From: Microbacterium hominis NBRC 15708 | GTDB lineage: Bacteria > Actinomycetota > Actinomycetes > Actinomycetales > Microbacteriaceae | Direction of reading: 5' to 3' | Assembly (NCBI RefSeq): GCF_001592125.1 | Contig: NZ_BCWI01000017.1 | Coordinates: forward strand, 16,316 to 80,315 | DNA: 64,000 nucleotides | Shown here: positions 46,419-56,078 of the stretch, piece after piece | How positions within the stretch are numbered: position 1 is the first letter of the stretch | Layout: each line of letters starts with the position of its first letter | The notes under the pieces: generated by a model | What the model saw: only the letters and a program-made list of their open reading frames with translations | Told to the model about the DNA's origin: nothing | The model's database searches: none | Position numbers and translations under genes: made by a program

Positions 46419-47873
46419 ATGGACGCTCACGACAGGGCCACTTCTCCGCGAGTGGTCACACGATTGGCCGATGCGGACCGCACCGCAGTGGTGTCTCCCG
46501 CGGCGCTGGCGGCGCGGCTGGGGCGCTGGGTCGACTCCGACGGGTCGCTGACGGCGAGTCTGGCCGCCGCTCTGCGCGCGCTCGTGAGCTCGGGCGAACT
46601 GCGCCCCGGTGACCGGCTGCCCTCGGAGCGTGCGCTCGCCGCGGCCGTCGCGGTCTCACGCGGCACGGTCGTGGCGGCCTACGCCGCGCTCGCCGACAGC
46701 GGCGTGCTGGAACGGCGGCAGGGCAGCGGCACGCGCGTCGCGGGGGCGGCGATCGCTCTGCCGGCCCGGCGCTCGCAGGGCGAGAGCCTCTTCCAAGCCG
46801 CGCCCGCCTCCATCGACCTCCTGCGCGCGGTGCCGCGCATCCCCCCGCGCACGATCGAGATCGTGCGCGGCTTCGATGCCGCCCTGGTCGCCGCGACGGC
46901 CGCCGATTCCGACCCCGCGGGCCTGCCCGAGGTGCGGGAGCGCATCGCGCGACTGCTGAGCGACGACGGCACGCCGACGACGCCCGAGCAGGTGATCGTC
47001 ACCAGCGGCGCCCAGCAGGCGCTGAGCCTCGTGATCGACGAGCTCGTCGCGCCGGGCGACGTCGTGCTGAGCGAGGAGCTCAGCTGGCCCGGTCTCGTCG
47101 ACCCGGTCCGGCGGCGGGGAGCGCGCGTGCACGGGGTGCCGATGACGCCGGACGGCGTCGACGTGGATGCACTGGAGGCCGCGATCGTGGCCCTGCGCCC
47201 CGTCCTCATCGCCCTCAACCCCCACCACCACAACCCGACCGGATCACGGATGCCGCCGGCATCCCGTCTGGCGGTCGCCGAGCTCTCCGCCCGTTACGGC
47301 GTGCGCGTCATCGAAGACCGCGTGCTCGCGAACATCTCCTTCGACGGCGTCGTGCCGGTGTCGCTGGCGGCGTTGCGGTCGGACGCGCCCGTCATCGTCG
47401 TCGACTCGCTGTCGAAGTGGGCGTGGTTGGGCCTGCGCATCGGGTGGGCGCGCGCCGATCCCGTGCTGATCCGGAGACTGCGCGCGTCGCGGCAGCTCGT
47501 CGACCAGGCCGCCAGCGTGCCGGCGCAGCGGATGGCGCTGGGTCTTCTCGACGAGGCGCCCGCCCTGCGCCGCGACGCGAGCACCACCCACGCCGCGGCG
47601 CTGGAGCGGCTGGTCCCGGTGGTGCACGAGCACCTTCCGGGCTGGAGCTTCGACGTGCCGCGCGGCGGCCTCTCGCTCTGGGCGCGCCTGCCCTCGGGGT
47701 CGGCGACCGCGTTCGCGCGGCGCGCGGCTCTGGCGGGTGTGGCGGTCGCCGGCGGCTCGGAGTTCGCGGCATCCGCACCCGCCGACGACCACATCCGCAT
47801 CCCCTTCACCGCTCCCGACGAACTGCTCCACGTCGCGATCGAGCGGCTCGGGCGGGTCTGGCGCGCGGGGTGA
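46419..47873 (+). CDS. MocR/PdxR-like regulator (GntR HTH plus aminotransferase domain)
   Basis: 484-residue PLP-dependent transcription factor. A GntR winged helix (LRPGDRLPSERALAAAVAVSRGTV) at about 60-105 is joined to a fold-type I aminotransferase-like domain; Lys333 in SLSKWAW is the PLP lysine, with NPHHHNPTG and the Asp-containing IEDR nearby. Family members sense PLP, GABA or taurine-like ligands. The promoter region (46393-46415) shows repeated GGTC/GACC steps that could be its sites. It faces a small unknown ORF rather than pdxS/pdxT, so its target is unclear. Confidence 0.88.
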   Translation: MDAHDRATSPRVVTRLADADRTAVVSPAALAARLGRWVDSDGSLTASLAAALRALVSSGELRPGDRLPSERALAAAVAVSRGTVVAAYAALADSGVLERRQGSGTRVAGAAIALPARRSQGESLFQAAPASIDLLRAVPRIPPRTIEIVRGFDAALVAATAADSDPAGLPEVRERIARLLSDDGTPTTPEQVIVTSGAQQALSLVIDELVAPGDVVLSEELSWPGLVDPVRRRGARVHGVPMTPDGVDVDALEAAIVALRPVLIALNPHHHNPTGSRMPPASRLAVAELSARYGVRVIEDRVLANISFDGVVPVSLAALRSDAPVIVVDSLSKWAWLGLRIGWARADPVLIRRLRASRQLVDQAASVPAQRMALGLLDEAPALRRDASTTHAAALERLVPVVHEHLPGWSFDVPRGGLSLWARLPSGSATAFARRAALAGVAVAGGSEFAASAPADDHIRIPFTAPDELLHVAIERLGRVWRAG

Positions 47874-50261
47874 TCACCCGGCCTGCGGAGCCGTCGCCTC
47901 GGCGGTCTTCGACAGCCGCAGCCACGTCTCCACGACGGTGTCGGGGTTGAGCGACACCGACTCGATGCCCTCTGCGACGAGCCATTCGGCCAGATCGGGA
48001 TGATCCGACGGGCCCTGCCCGCAGATGCCGACGTACTTGCCGGCCGCGCGGCAGGCGCTGATCGCGAGGGACAGCAGGCGCAGCACGGCCGGGTCGCGCT
48101 CGTCGAACGTCGACGCCACGAGCCCCGAGTCGCGGTCGAGGCCGAGGGTCAGCTGCGTCATGTCGTTCGAGCCGATCGAGAAGCCGTCGAAGAACTCCAG
48201 GAATCGGTCGGCGAGCAGCGCGTTGGACGGCAGCTCGCACATCATGATGACCTTGAGGTCGTTCTCGCCGCGGCGCAGCCCGTTCTCGGCGAGCAGTTCG
48301 ACGACCGCGTGCCCTTCGCCGACGGTGCGCACGAACGGCACCATGACCTGCACGTTCGTGAAGCCCATCTCATCGCGCACGAATCGCAGCGCCTCGCACT
48401 CCATGTCGAAGCAGGGGCGGAAATCGGGCGAGATGTACCGCGACGCCCCGCGGTACCCGAGCATGGGGTTCTCCTCGTGCGGCTCGTACAGCTCGCCGCC
48501 GACGAGGTTCGCGTACTCGTTCGACTTGAAGTCGCTGAGACGCACGATCACCGGCTCCGGCCAGAAGGCGGCGGCGATCATCGACACCCCCTCGGCCACG
48601 CGGCGCACGAAGTAGTCGCGCGGCGTGTCGTACGCCGCCGTGGCGTCGGCCACCCGCTCGCGCAGCTCGCCGTCGAGCGTGTCGAACTCCAGGAGCGCCC
48701 GCGGGTGGATGCCGATCTGCCGGTTGATGACGAACTCCAGCCGGGCCAGGCCCACGCCGCGATGCGGCAGCCGCGAGAACGAGAAGGCCTGGTCGGGAGT
48801 GCCGACGTTCATCATGATCTTCACAGGCGCCTCCGGCATGGAGTCCAGCCGCGTGATCTCCTCCTCGAACGGGAGGATGCCGCGGTAGACGAACCCGGTG
48901 TCGCCCTCGGCGCACGAGACGGTGACCTCGTCGCCGTCCGACACGATCGTCGTGGCATCCCCCGTGCCGACGACGGCGGGGATGCCGAGCTCGCGCGCGA
49001 TGATCGCCGCGTGACACGTCCGCCCGCCGCGGTTGGTCACGATCGCGCTCGCGCGCTTCATGATCGGCTCCCAGTCGGGATCGGTCATGTCGGCGATGAG
49101 CACCTCGCCCGGCTGGAAGTCGGCCATCTGGTCGAGACTGCGCAGGACCCGCGCGGTTCCCGCACCGATGCGCTGGCCGATCGCGCGGCCCGCCGTCGCG
49201 ACCTCGCCGCGCGCGCCGAGCACGAAGCGCCGGATCACGCCCGCCTCGACCCGCGACACGACCGTCTCCGGGCGCGCCTGCAGGATGTAGAGCCGTCCGT
49301 CGATCCCGTCCTTGCCCCACTCGATGTCCATCGGACGTCCGTAGTGCTCCTCGATCACGAGCGCCTGGCGGGCGAGTTCGACGAGGTCGGCGTCGTCGAT
49401 CGAGAACAGACGCCGAGCGGATGCCGGGACGTCCTCGAACCGTGTCGAGGCGCCCGCCTCGCGGGCATCCGTGTACCGCATGGCGATCGCCTTCTCGCCG
49501 ACGGAGCGCTTGAGCACCGCGGGGCGACCCGCGCGCAGCGCGACCTTCGAGACGTAGAACTCGTCCGGGTTCACCGCCCCCTGCACGACCGCCTCGCCGA
49601 GTCCGTACGAGCTCGTGATGAACACGGCATCCTCGAAGCCCGACTCGGTGTCGACGGTGAACATGACGCCGGCGGCGCCGATGTCGGAGCGCACCATCTT
49701 CTGGACGCCGGCCGACAGCGCGACCTCGTCGTGGTCGAACCCGTGGTGGGCGCGGTACGCGATCGCCCGGTCGTTGTAGAGCGACGCGAACACCGACCGG
49801 ATCGCGGCGAGGACGTTGTCGATGCCCGCGACGTTCAGGAACGTCTCCTGCTGGCCGGCGAACGAGGCGTCGGGCAGGTCTTCGGCGGTCGCGGAGGAGC
49901 GCACCGCGAAGGAGGCCTCGGGGTTCTCGCCCGCGAGGCGGGCGTAGGCCGTGCGGATCGACGCCTCCAGCTCGGCCGGGAAGGGCTGCTCCTCGATCCA
50001 CGCCCGGATCTGGGTCCCCGCGTGCGTGAGCGCCGCGACGTCCTCGACGTCCACGTCCGCGATGGCCGCGGCGATCCGCTCGCGCAGCCCGCCCTCCGCC
50101 AGGAACTCCCGGTACGCGTCGGCGGTCGTGGCGAAGCCGCCGGGCACGCTCACCCCCAGAGCGGCGAGATGCGACACCATCTCGCCGAGCGATGCGTTCT
50201 TGCCGCCCACGGCGGGGAGGTCTGCCATGCCGAGCTGATCGAACCAGAGGATGCTGCTCAT
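47874..50261 (-). CDS. ppsA: Phosphoenolpyruvate synthase
   Basis: Converts pyruvate and ATP to phosphoenolpyruvate, AMP and phosphate, for gluconeogenesis. 795 residues: N-terminal ATP-grasp PPDK domain ([17 protein letters not shown]), central swivelling domain with phospho-accepting His417 in GGRTCHAAI, and C-terminal PEP-binding barrel ([30 protein letters not shown]). Complete and of standard length. It lies 46 bp downstream of the PPSR gene, probably in one operon. Its stop directly abuts that of the convergent MocR gene. Confidence 0.96.
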   Translation of the reverse strand: MSSILWFDQLGMADLPAVGGKNASLGEMVSHLAALGVSVPGGFATTADAYREFLAEGGLRERIAAAIADVDVEDVAALTHAGTQIRAWIEEQPFPAELEASIRTAYARLAGENPEASFAVRSSATAEDLPDASFAGQQETFLNVAGIDNVLAAIRSVFASLYNDRAIAYRAHHGFDHDEVALSAGVQKMVRSDIGAAGVMFTVDTESGFEDAVFITSSYGLGEAVVQGAVNPDEFYVSKVALRAGRPAVLKRSVGEKAIAMRYTDAREAGASTRFEDVPASARRLFSIDDADLVELARQALVIEEHYGRPMDIEWGKDGIDGRLYILQARPETVVSRVEAGVIRRFVLGARGEVATAGRAIGQRIGAGTARVLRSLDQMADFQPGEVLIADMTDPDWEPIMKRASAIVTNRGGRTCHAAIIARELGIPAVVGTGDATTIVSDGDEVTVSCAEGDTGFVYRGILPFEEEITRLDSMPEAPVKIMMNVGTPDQAFSFSRLPHRGVGLARLEFVINRQIGIHPRALLEFDTLDGELRERVADATAAYDTPRDYFVRRVAEGVSMIAAAFWPEPVIVRLSDFKSNEYANLVGGELYEPHEENPMLGYRGASRYISPDFRPCFDMECEALRFVRDEMGFTNVQVMVPFVRTVGEGHAVVELLAENGLRRGENDLKVIMMCELPSNALLADRFLEFFDGFSIGSNDMTQLTLGLDRDSGLVASTFDERDPAVLRLLSLAISACRAAGKYVGICGQGPSDHPDLAEWLVAEGIESVSLNPDTVVETWLRLSKTAEATAPQAG

Positions 50262-50307
50262 GTGTCGGGCCTTTCGGTGGGAGGGGGCGCGGGGAGGGGT
50301 GAGACGC

Positions 50308-51126
50308 TCAGGTGCGGAGCTTGAGGGACTGCATGATCACCGCCGACATCTCCTCGACGCTCTTGGTCGACGAGTTCACGAACGGGATGTGGGTGCGGCG
50401 GTAGAGGTCCTCGGCGCGGCGCAGCTCGAGCGTGCACTGCGCGAGACTCGCGTAGGTCGAGTCGGGGCGCCGTTCGTGGCGCACCTGGCTGAGGCGCAGC
50501 GGCGTCGTGGTCAGTCCGAAGCAGCGCGCGGCGTAGGGGGCGACCGCTCGTGGCAGCCCCTCGGTGGGGAAGTCGTCGTCGGTCAGCGGGTAGTTCGCGA
50601 CGAGCAGCCCGTACTGCAGCGCCAGATACATGGTCGTCGGCGTCTTGCCGCAGCGCGACGGTGCGACGATCAGCACGTCCGCCTGGTCGAGGGCGCGCAT
50701 GCTCTGGCCGTCGTCGTGCTCGATCGCGTACTCGACGGCGCGCATGCGGGCGAAGTACTGCTCCGTGTCGCCGACGGTGTGGAACGAGCCGAGCTGCTCC
50801 GACGCCGTGGTGCCGAGCGCCGCTTCGAGCTCGGTGAGGTGGCCGCTCAGCAGGTCGATGTGGGTCGCCCGTGCTCCGCCCAGCACGCGGGCCACCGCGG
50901 GGGAGCGCACGGTGTGGAACACGATCGGCTCCTCACCCGCCGCGGCGGCGCGGTCGATCTCGCGGGCGACGGCGGCGGCGCCCTCGGCGGAGTCGACGAA
51001 CGGCACGGTGTGGCGGCGGAACGTGACCCCGGGGAAGTTCACGAGCAGCGCGCGGCCGAGCGTCTCGGCGGTGATGCCGGTGGAGTCGGAGACGAAGTAG
51101 GCGGCGCGGGGCGTCGTGGGTGTCAC
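50308..51126 (-). CDS. PEP synthase regulatory protein (DUF299 kinase/pyrophosphorylase)
   Basis: 272-residue bifunctional enzyme that inactivates PEP synthase by ADP-dependent phosphorylation and reactivates it by phosphate-dependent removal. N-terminal [15 protein letters not shown] and the P-loop-like [13 protein letters not shown] are family hallmarks. GTG 51126 is preceded by GAGGAG about 9 bases upstream. It stands directly before ppsA, which supports the specific partner. Usually called ppsR in E. coli. Confidence 0.93.
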   Translation of the reverse strand: MTPTTPRAAYFVSDSTGITAETLGRALLVNFPGVTFRRHTVPFVDSAEGAAAVAREIDRAAAAGEEPIVFHTVRSPAVARVLGGARATHIDLLSGHLTELEAALGTTASEQLGSFHTVGDTEQYFARMRAVEYAIEHDDGQSMRALDQADVLIVAPSRCGKTPTTMYLALQYGLLVANYPLTDDDFPTEGLPRAVAPYAARCFGLTTTPLRLSQVRHERRPDSTYASLAQCTLELRRAEDLYRRTHIPFVNSSTKSVEEMSAVIMQSLKLRT

Positions 51127-51223
51127 GCGGGTGCTCCTCGTCGCCTCGGGGGGAGACCGGCCGATCGACCGGTTGTTCCGAGGCTACGAAAGATGACCCT
51201 TCCCTCTGCGCGCTGGGCGCGTA

Positions 51224-51239
51224 AAGAACTTCTGTTCTT
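51224..51239. other. Inverted repeat between ABC exporter and PPSR gene
   Basis: AAGAAC-TTCT-GTTCTT is a perfect 6-bp inverted repeat. On the minus strand it lies 36 bases after the ABC permease stop and about 100 bases before PPSR, so it could be a weak terminator or an operator of the gluconeogenic pair. Confidence 0.35.
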
Positions 51240-51275
51240 GCGGCTCTGTCAGGAAGTCGCGATCGGGTGCGGCCC

Positions 51276-52892
51276 TCAGGCGCGCAGCTCGCGGCGCCGC
51301 ATCGCCAGCAGGGCGGCGGCCACGGCGAGGGCGGTGGCGAGAGCGAGGGGCAGGATGCCGCGGAGATCGACGCCGTCGGAGGTCGGCACCGGCGCGGACG
51401 CGAACGGCGCGACGTCCACGAGCGCCGCGCTCATCCCGAAGAGCGGGCCGAAGAGCGCCACGACGGCGCCGATCGCGACGAGGGCCCACGCGGTCGGGAT
51501 CGCGAGTCGCGGCAGCACCACGACGAGCACGGCGGCCAGCCCCGCGAACAGCCAGGCGGGCACCAGCTGACCCGCCCCCGCGATCGCCGCATCCCGTACC
51601 AGCCCCGCGCCGTCGCTCGCCGCCTGGGCGCCGGCGGCGGCCCCCAGGACGCCGCCGACGAGGGTGAGCGTCGCCGCGACCAGCGCGACGACGACGTGAT
51701 CGCCCAGCCACCGCCGGCGCGCGACCCCCGATGACAGCAGCAGCTCGGCGGTGCCGCGGGTCTCGTCCTGGCGGGCGCGGACGACGGTCTGCGTCGCCGC
51801 GCACGCCGCGAAGACGCCCAGCATCACGAAGAAGACCACGACGAGGCCCCGCGCGAGATCCGCGCCGGCGCCCCCGAGGGCCTGCAGGACGGCGGTGACC
51901 GCCGGGTTGTCGTCGCCGATCCGGTCGGCCACGGAGCCCAGCGAGGTCGAGAGGACGCCGACGAGCACCCCCGCCGCCGTCCAGCCGATGACGGAGGGCA
52001 GGCTCTGGCGGGCGACGAGCGCCAGATGGGAGGCGAGGGCGGGGCGCGCGTGCGCGCGACCGCGCCGCTCGGGGAGGAAGGCGGCCCCGAGGTCGCGATG
52101 GGCGTGCAGCGCCGCCGCCGCGCCGATCAGGACCGCCGCGACCACCGCGCCGAGGATCAGGGGCCGGGGATCGTCGGCGTCGAAGGGGCGCACGTTCTCG
52201 GCCCAGCCGAACGGCGACGCCCAGGCGAGGCCCGAGCTCGTCATGCGGGTGAGGTCGTCGCTCGGGGTGCCGAGCGCGTTGCCGACGCCCGCGACGACGA
52301 AGCATCCGAGCAGCACCCAGACCGACAGGCTGTTCGCGCCGCGCGCGGTGGGCAGCAGCTCCGCCGCCGCCAGCCCCACGCCCAGGAAGACGAGCGCCAC
52401 GACGAGGCAGGCCGCCCCGACCAGCGCCGATCCGAGCGCGGGAGCGCCGCTGGCGACGAACACGGCGCTCACCACGATGCCCAGCACCGCCGCGGCGACC
52501 GCCCCGTGCACCACCGTCGCCGCCAGCGGGACGGACCGGCCCGCCGGCGTCGCCGCCACCAGCTCCAGACGACCCTCCTCCTCGTCGCCGCGGGAGTGCC
52601 GCACCGCGAGGAACGAGCTCATCAGCGCTCCCAGCAGCAGCAGCCACGGCAGCAGGAGGAACGCGACCATCTGCGCTTCGCCCGCCCCCGACGGCAGCCC
52701 GCGGAAGAGCAGGATCACCGGATTGGCCATCACCGTCGCCAACAGCGCCACGCGCTCCTGCTCGTCGCCGTACGAGCCGCGCACGCCGGGGTAGCCGGCC
52801 GCGGCGAGGGCGGCGGTGCCCCCGATCCACACGCTCAGCTGCACGGCATCGCGGCGCAGGCGTTGGCGCAGGAGCGGAGCCGGCGTCGTCAC
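51276..52892 (-). CDS. ABC-2 type exporter permease, long (two-module) form
   Basis: 538-residue membrane protein with about twelve hydrophobic helices in two similar halves (each with an EEGRLELVAATP / ETRGTAELLLSSG coupling segment). This double permease, paired with a single ATPase, is the kind annotated as polyketide-antibiotic or tetronasin-type exporter. The substrate is unknown and there are no biosynthetic genes nearby. The GTG start overlaps the ATPase stop (GTGA). Confidence 0.85.
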   Translation of the reverse strand: MTTPAPLLRQRLRRDAVQLSVWIGGTAALAAAGYPGVRGSYGDEQERVALLATVMANPVILLFRGLPSGAGEAQMVAFLLLPWLLLLGALMSSFLAVRHSRGDEEEGRLELVAATPAGRSVPLAATVVHGAVAAAVLGIVVSAVFVASGAPALGSALVGAACLVVALVFLGVGLAAAELLPTARGANSLSVWVLLGCFVVAGVGNALGTPSDDLTRMTSSGLAWASPFGWAENVRPFDADDPRPLILGAVVAAVLIGAAAALHAHRDLGAAFLPERRGRAHARPALASHLALVARQSLPSVIGWTAAGVLVGVLSTSLGSVADRIGDDNPAVTAVLQALGGAGADLARGLVVVFFVMLGVFAACAATQTVVRARQDETRGTAELLLSSGVARRRWLGDHVVVALVAATLTLVGGVLGAAAGAQAASDGAGLVRDAAIAGAGQLVPAWLFAGLAAVLVVVLPRLAIPTAWALVAIGAVVALFGPLFGMSAALVDVAPFASAPVPTSDGVDLRGILPLALATALAVAAALLAMRRRELRA

Positions 52893-53806
52893 CGCGATCC
52901 CCCGGCCGGCTGTGCGCTGTAGTGGCGGAGGAACAGCTCCTCGAGCGACGGGGGAGCCACCCGCAGCCCTTCGGCGCCCAGCGCGCCCAGGCGCGGCAGC
53001 GCCGCCGCGACGGCGTCGCTCGCGAGGGTCAGCGAGATCCGCCCCGCGGCCTGCGTGACGTCCTCGGCGCCGGGCACCGTGCGCGCCGCCGCGAGCGTCG
53101 CGCGATCCGTCGCGACGAACGACACCTCCGTCCGGGTGAGGTGGCGCATCTCGGCGAGCGTCCCGGCATCCACGATGCGACCGCCGCGCACGATCGACAC
53201 GCGGTCGCACAGCAGTTCGACCTCCGACAGGATGTGGCTGGACAGCAGCACGGTGGCCCCGGCATCCCGCACCCGGGCGACCTCCTGACGGAAGACGACC
53301 TCCATGAGGGGGTCGAGGCCGCTCGTGGGCTCGTCGAAGACGTACAGGTCGGCGGGGACGGCGAAGGCCGCGACGAGCGCCACCTTCTGACGGTTGCCCT
53401 TCGAGTACGCGCGGCCCTTCGTGCGGGTGTCGAGATCGAAGTCCGCGCAGAGCCGGCGTCGCACCGCGGCATCCGCCCCGCCGCCGCCCGTGCGCAGGCG
53501 GCAGAGCAGGTCGATCGCCTCGCCTCCGGACAGGTTCGGCCACAGGCTCACGTCGCCGGGGACGGAGGCGATGCGGCGGTGCAGGCGGGAGGCCTCCGCC
53601 CACGGATCGCCGCCGAGCACGGTCGCCGAGCCGGACGTCGGCCGCGCCAGCCCGAGCAGGATGCGGATGGTGGTGGACTTGCCGGCGCCGTTGGGGCCGA
53701 GGAAGCCGTGCACCTGGCCCTCGTCGACCGTGAGGTCGAGCCCGTCGAGGGCGTGCACGCGGCCGTAGTGCTTCGTGAGGGCGTCCGTGCGGATGACGGC
53801 GGTCAT
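52889..53806 (-). CDS. ABC exporter ATP-binding protein
   Basis: 305-residue DrrA-like ATPase. Walker A GPNGAGKST, signature YSKGNRQKV, Walker B YVFDEPTSGLDP and switch His in LLSSHILSEVE are present. The LSGGEA at about residue 88 is not the signature motif. It drives the following double permease; the two genes overlap by 4 bp. TAGCAT ends 7 bases before ATG 53806, suggesting a leaderless start directly after the APC terminator. Confidence 0.93.
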   Translation of the reverse strand: MTAVIRTDALTKHYGRVHALDGLDLTVDEGQVHGFLGPNGAGKSTTIRILLGLARPTSGSATVLGGDPWAEASRLHRRIASVPGDVSLWPNLSGGEAIDLLCRLRTGGGGADAAVRRRLCADFDLDTRTKGRAYSKGNRQKVALVAAFAVPADLYVFDEPTSGLDPLMEVVFRQEVARVRDAGATVLLSSHILSEVELLCDRVSIVRGGRIVDAGTLAEMRHLTRTEVSFVATDRATLAAARTVPGAEDVTQAAGRISLTLASDAVAAALPRLGALGAEGLRVAPPSLEELFLRHYSAQPAGGSR

Positions 53807-53813
53807 GCGCCGG

Positions 53814-53819
53814 ATGCTA
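53814..53819 (-). promoter_or_regulatory. -10 box for leaderless ABC ATPase gene
   Basis: TAGCAT on the minus strand ends 7 bases before ATG 53806. Confidence 0.4.
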
Positions 53820-53823
53820 CGCC

Positions 53824-53860
53824 GAGGGCGGGTGCCGCGGTAGATGCGACACCCGCCCTC
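53824..53860 (-). terminator. Hairpin terminator after APC permease
   Basis: GAGGGCGGGTG and CACCCGCCCTC form a perfect 11-bp stem with a 15-base loop, 25 bases after the APC stop and just before the ABC exporter promoter. Confidence 0.6.
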
Positions 53861-53885
53861 TCCCCCGGTGCGTCGGGGACGGCGC

Positions 53886-55310
53886 TCAGATCTGCGAGCG
53901 CGGCCCCGGTTCGACGATCTTGTTGAAGCCGGTGACGGGCTGGTTCTCGTCGAACGAGACGACCGGCCGGCGGAAGCCCCGCGTCAGGAAGACGAGGTAC
54001 AGCAGACCGAGGCCCGTCCATATGAGGCCGACGATGAGCGCGTGGTCGTCGAGGTTCACCCACAGCAGCCCGGTCAGCGCCATGCCGATGGCGGGCATCA
54101 CGATGTAGTTGACGACGTCGCGCGGTGTGTGGCGTCGTCCCTGGCGGATCGCGAACCAGGCGATCACCGAGATGTTCACGAAGGTGAACGCGATGAGGGC
54201 GCCGTAGTTGATGTAGTCGACGATCTGGTCGAGGGTGAACGCGATGGCCGCGAGGCTCACGATGCCGACCAGGACGACCGTGAAGGCCGGCGTGTGGGTG
54301 CGCGGGCTGATGTAGCCGAAGAACTTCTTGGGCAGCACGCCGTTGCGGCCCATCACGAGCAGCATCCGCGCGACGGAGGCGTGCGAGGCGAGCCACGACG
54401 CGAGCGTGGCCGCGAAGCCCGCCGCCGTCAGCACCGACTGCAGCACGATGCCGCCGACCTGCGAGCCGATCTCCGGCAGCGTCGAGTCGGCGATCGCTTC
54501 GGGCGGGAACGCCTCGTGGGACGGGAAGCGCAGCTGCGTGAAGTAGGCCGCGATGAGGAAGATCGCCCCGCCGACGAGCACCGTGAGCAGGATGGCGCGC
54601 GGCATCGTCTTGGGGTTCTTCGCCTCCTCGGCGTACATCGTCACCGCGTCGAAGCCGATGAACGAGAAGCACACGATCGTCGCGCCGGCCAGGACCGCGC
54701 CGAACTCCACCTCCGGGTGGAAGAAGGGCTGCACCGAGGCGACCGTGCCGGCGCCGGCGCCCTGCACGAGCTGGACGATGACCATCACGACGAACACCGC
54801 CATGACCACGATCGAGAAGATCAGCAGGATCATGTTGACGTTCGACGTGCCGCGCATCGTCAGGTAGATGATCCCGGTGACGCCCGCCGTGAAGGCGACC
54901 ACCCACACCCAGCCGGGGATGTCGGGGAACAGCGCCTCCATGTAGCTGCGGAGGATCAGCGCGTTCACCATCGGCAGCAGCAGGTAGTCGATGAGCGAGG
55001 TCCAGCCGACGAGGAAGCCGAGGCTCGGATGCATCGACTCGCGCACGTACGTGTAGGCGGAGCCGGCGCTCGGGATGACCCCGACCATCTTGCCGTAGCT
55101 GATCGCCGTGAAGCCCATGACGATGAGGGCGAGGGCGTAGGCGGCGGGGACGACGTTGTTGGTCTCGACGGCCACGTTGCCGAAGGTGTCGAACACGACC
55201 GTCGGCGTCATGTAGCCGAGGCCGAGACCGACGATGGACCAGACCCCCAGCGAGCGTGCGAGGGTGGCGGAGCGCGAGGATGCCGACGTGGCGGCCAGTG
55301 ACTCGTTCGT
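53886..55310 (-). CDS. APC family amino acid/amine permease
   Basis: Secondary transporter with about twelve membrane helices. The first helix GVWSIVGLGLGYMTPTVVFDTFG and FSFIGFDAVTMYAEEAKNP are APC hallmarks; it resembles amine/putrescine transporters of the PuuP branch. The start is unusual: coding sequence for the first helix lies upstream of ATG 55211, but no ATG, GTG or TTG exists in frame before the stop at 55352. AGGAGG (55320-55315) is followed after 4 bases by ACG at 55310, taken here as a tentative non-AUG start; CTG 55298 is the alternative. Neighbours suggest amines or amino acids as substrate. Confidence 0.82.
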   Translation of the reverse strand, partial: TNESLAATSASSRSATLARSLGVWSIVGLGLGYMTPTVVFDTFGNVAVETNNVVPAAYALALIVMGFTAISYGKMVGVIPSAGSAYTYVRESMHPSLGFLVGWTSLIDYLLLPMVNALILRSYMEALFPDIPGWVWVVAFTAGVTGIIYLTMRGTSNVNMILLIFSIVVMAVFVVMVIVQLVQGAGAGTVASVQPFFHPEVEFGAVLAGATIVCFSFIGFDAVTMYAEEAKNPKTMPRAILLTVLVGGAIFLIAAYFTQLRFPSHEAFPPEAIADSTLPEIGSQVGGIVLQSVLTAAGFAATLASWLASHASVARMLLVMGRNGVLPKKFFGYISPRTHTPAFTVVLVGIVSLAAIAFTLDQIVDYINYGALIAFTFVNISVIAWFAIRQGRRHTPRDVVNYIVMPAIGMALTGLLWVNLDDHALIVGLIWTGLGLLYLVFLTRGFRRPVVSFDENQPVTGFNKIVEPGPRSQI

Positions 55311-55346
55311 GATTCCTCCTGATGATGAGGTCTTTCGGGTGCTCGA

Positions 55347-55352
55347 ATACTA
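55347..55352 (-). promoter_or_regulatory. -10 box for APC permease gene
   Basis: TAGTAT on the minus strand would start transcription near 55340, leaving a leader of about 30 bases that contains AGGAGG. This supports a translation start near 55310 rather than at ATG 55211. Confidence 0.45.
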
Positions 55353-55463
55353 GGGTCGGCCTGTTTCGTTTGTGTAGCGTCGCCGTCACCTCGGATGACG
55401 CGTCGGCGCCATGTCCGGACGATTCGACCGGGGATCGCGTCCGCGCGGACGAACGGTGCGGGC

Positions 55464-55937
55464 TCAGACGCCGCGCAGGCCGTCGGTGCGCTCGAAGATG
55501 AGGCTCGTGTTGGTCGCCGCGACGATGGAATGGGTCGAGAGGTGGTCGGTGACGAAGGCGCGCAGGTCCGCGCTGTCGCGTCCGCGGAAGTGGATCACGA
55601 AGTCCTCCGCGCCGGCGACGTAGAAGTACTGGGCGACGTCGGGGTGGGTGCGCAGCTCCTCCGCGAAGCGCGTCAGCTGCGCCCGCGCCCCCGGACGGAT
55701 GCGCACGGAGACGAGCGCCTCCGTGCGGTAGCCGAGCGCCGCGGGGTCGACGTCGATCGTGAAGCGGCGGATCGCGCCGCGTGAGACGAGTCGCGCGATC
55801 CGCGCGTGGACGGTGGACGCCGCCAGCCCCAGGGTCGTCGCGAGACGGCTGAGCGGCTGCCGCGCGTCGGCCCGCAACTCGTCGATGAGTCGGAGGTCAG
55901 CGGCATCCATCGAATCATTCGAGCCTGATGCGACCAT
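55464..55937 (-). CDS. Lrp/AsnC family transcriptional regulator
   Basis: 157-residue regulator: N-terminal HTH (ADLRLIDELRADARQPLSRLATTLGLAASTVHARIARL) and C-terminal RAM domain (ALVSVRIRPGA, then VAGAEDFVIHF). TAGGAT ends exactly 6 bases before ATG 55937, giving a leaderless start; the internal Met at codon 10 lacks support. It is divergent from the alanine dehydrogenase gene and is followed on the same strand by the APC permease, so control of alanine metabolism and uptake is likely, as for AldR in mycobacteria. Confidence 0.9.
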   Translation of the reverse strand: MVASGSNDSMDAADLRLIDELRADARQPLSRLATTLGLAASTVHARIARLVSRGAIRRFTIDVDPAALGYRTEALVSVRIRPGARAQLTRFAEELRTHPDVAQYFYVAGAEDFVIHFRGRDSADLRAFVTDHLSTHSIVAATNTSLIFERTDGLRGV

Positions 55938-55943
55938 GCGCCG

Positions 55944-55989
55944 ATCCTATTTCGGTGGAACGTGCCGATGTCAACGAATCTTCGGTGGA
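55944..55989. promoter_or_regulatory. -10 box and direct repeats between AsnC-type regulator and ald
   Basis: TAGGAT (minus strand, 55949-55944) is the leaderless -10 of the regulator. TTCGGTGGA occurs at 55951-55959 and again at 55981-55989, exactly 30 bp apart, about three helical turns. Phased repeats suit the octameric Lrp/AsnC proteins that wrap DNA. Confidence 0.45.
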
Positions 55990-56078
55990 TCTTGTCGAGG
56001 TTCCGCGGGACTGACATCGTGATCGCGCTGCACCGCTCCACCTCACCCGCCCGTGGACCAGCACGAAGGAGTCCCGCC

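Noticed and set aside
51156..51176. CCGG-rich partial palindrome upstream of the PPSR gene (ACCGG ... CCGGT)
   Set aside because: The arms are short and made of common GC words. I could not tie them to a known regulator or to a promoter.
53500..53545. LSGGEA in the exporter ATPase as the ABC signature
   Set aside because: It lies too close to the Walker A motif. The correctly placed signature is YSKGNRQKV, followed by Walker B.
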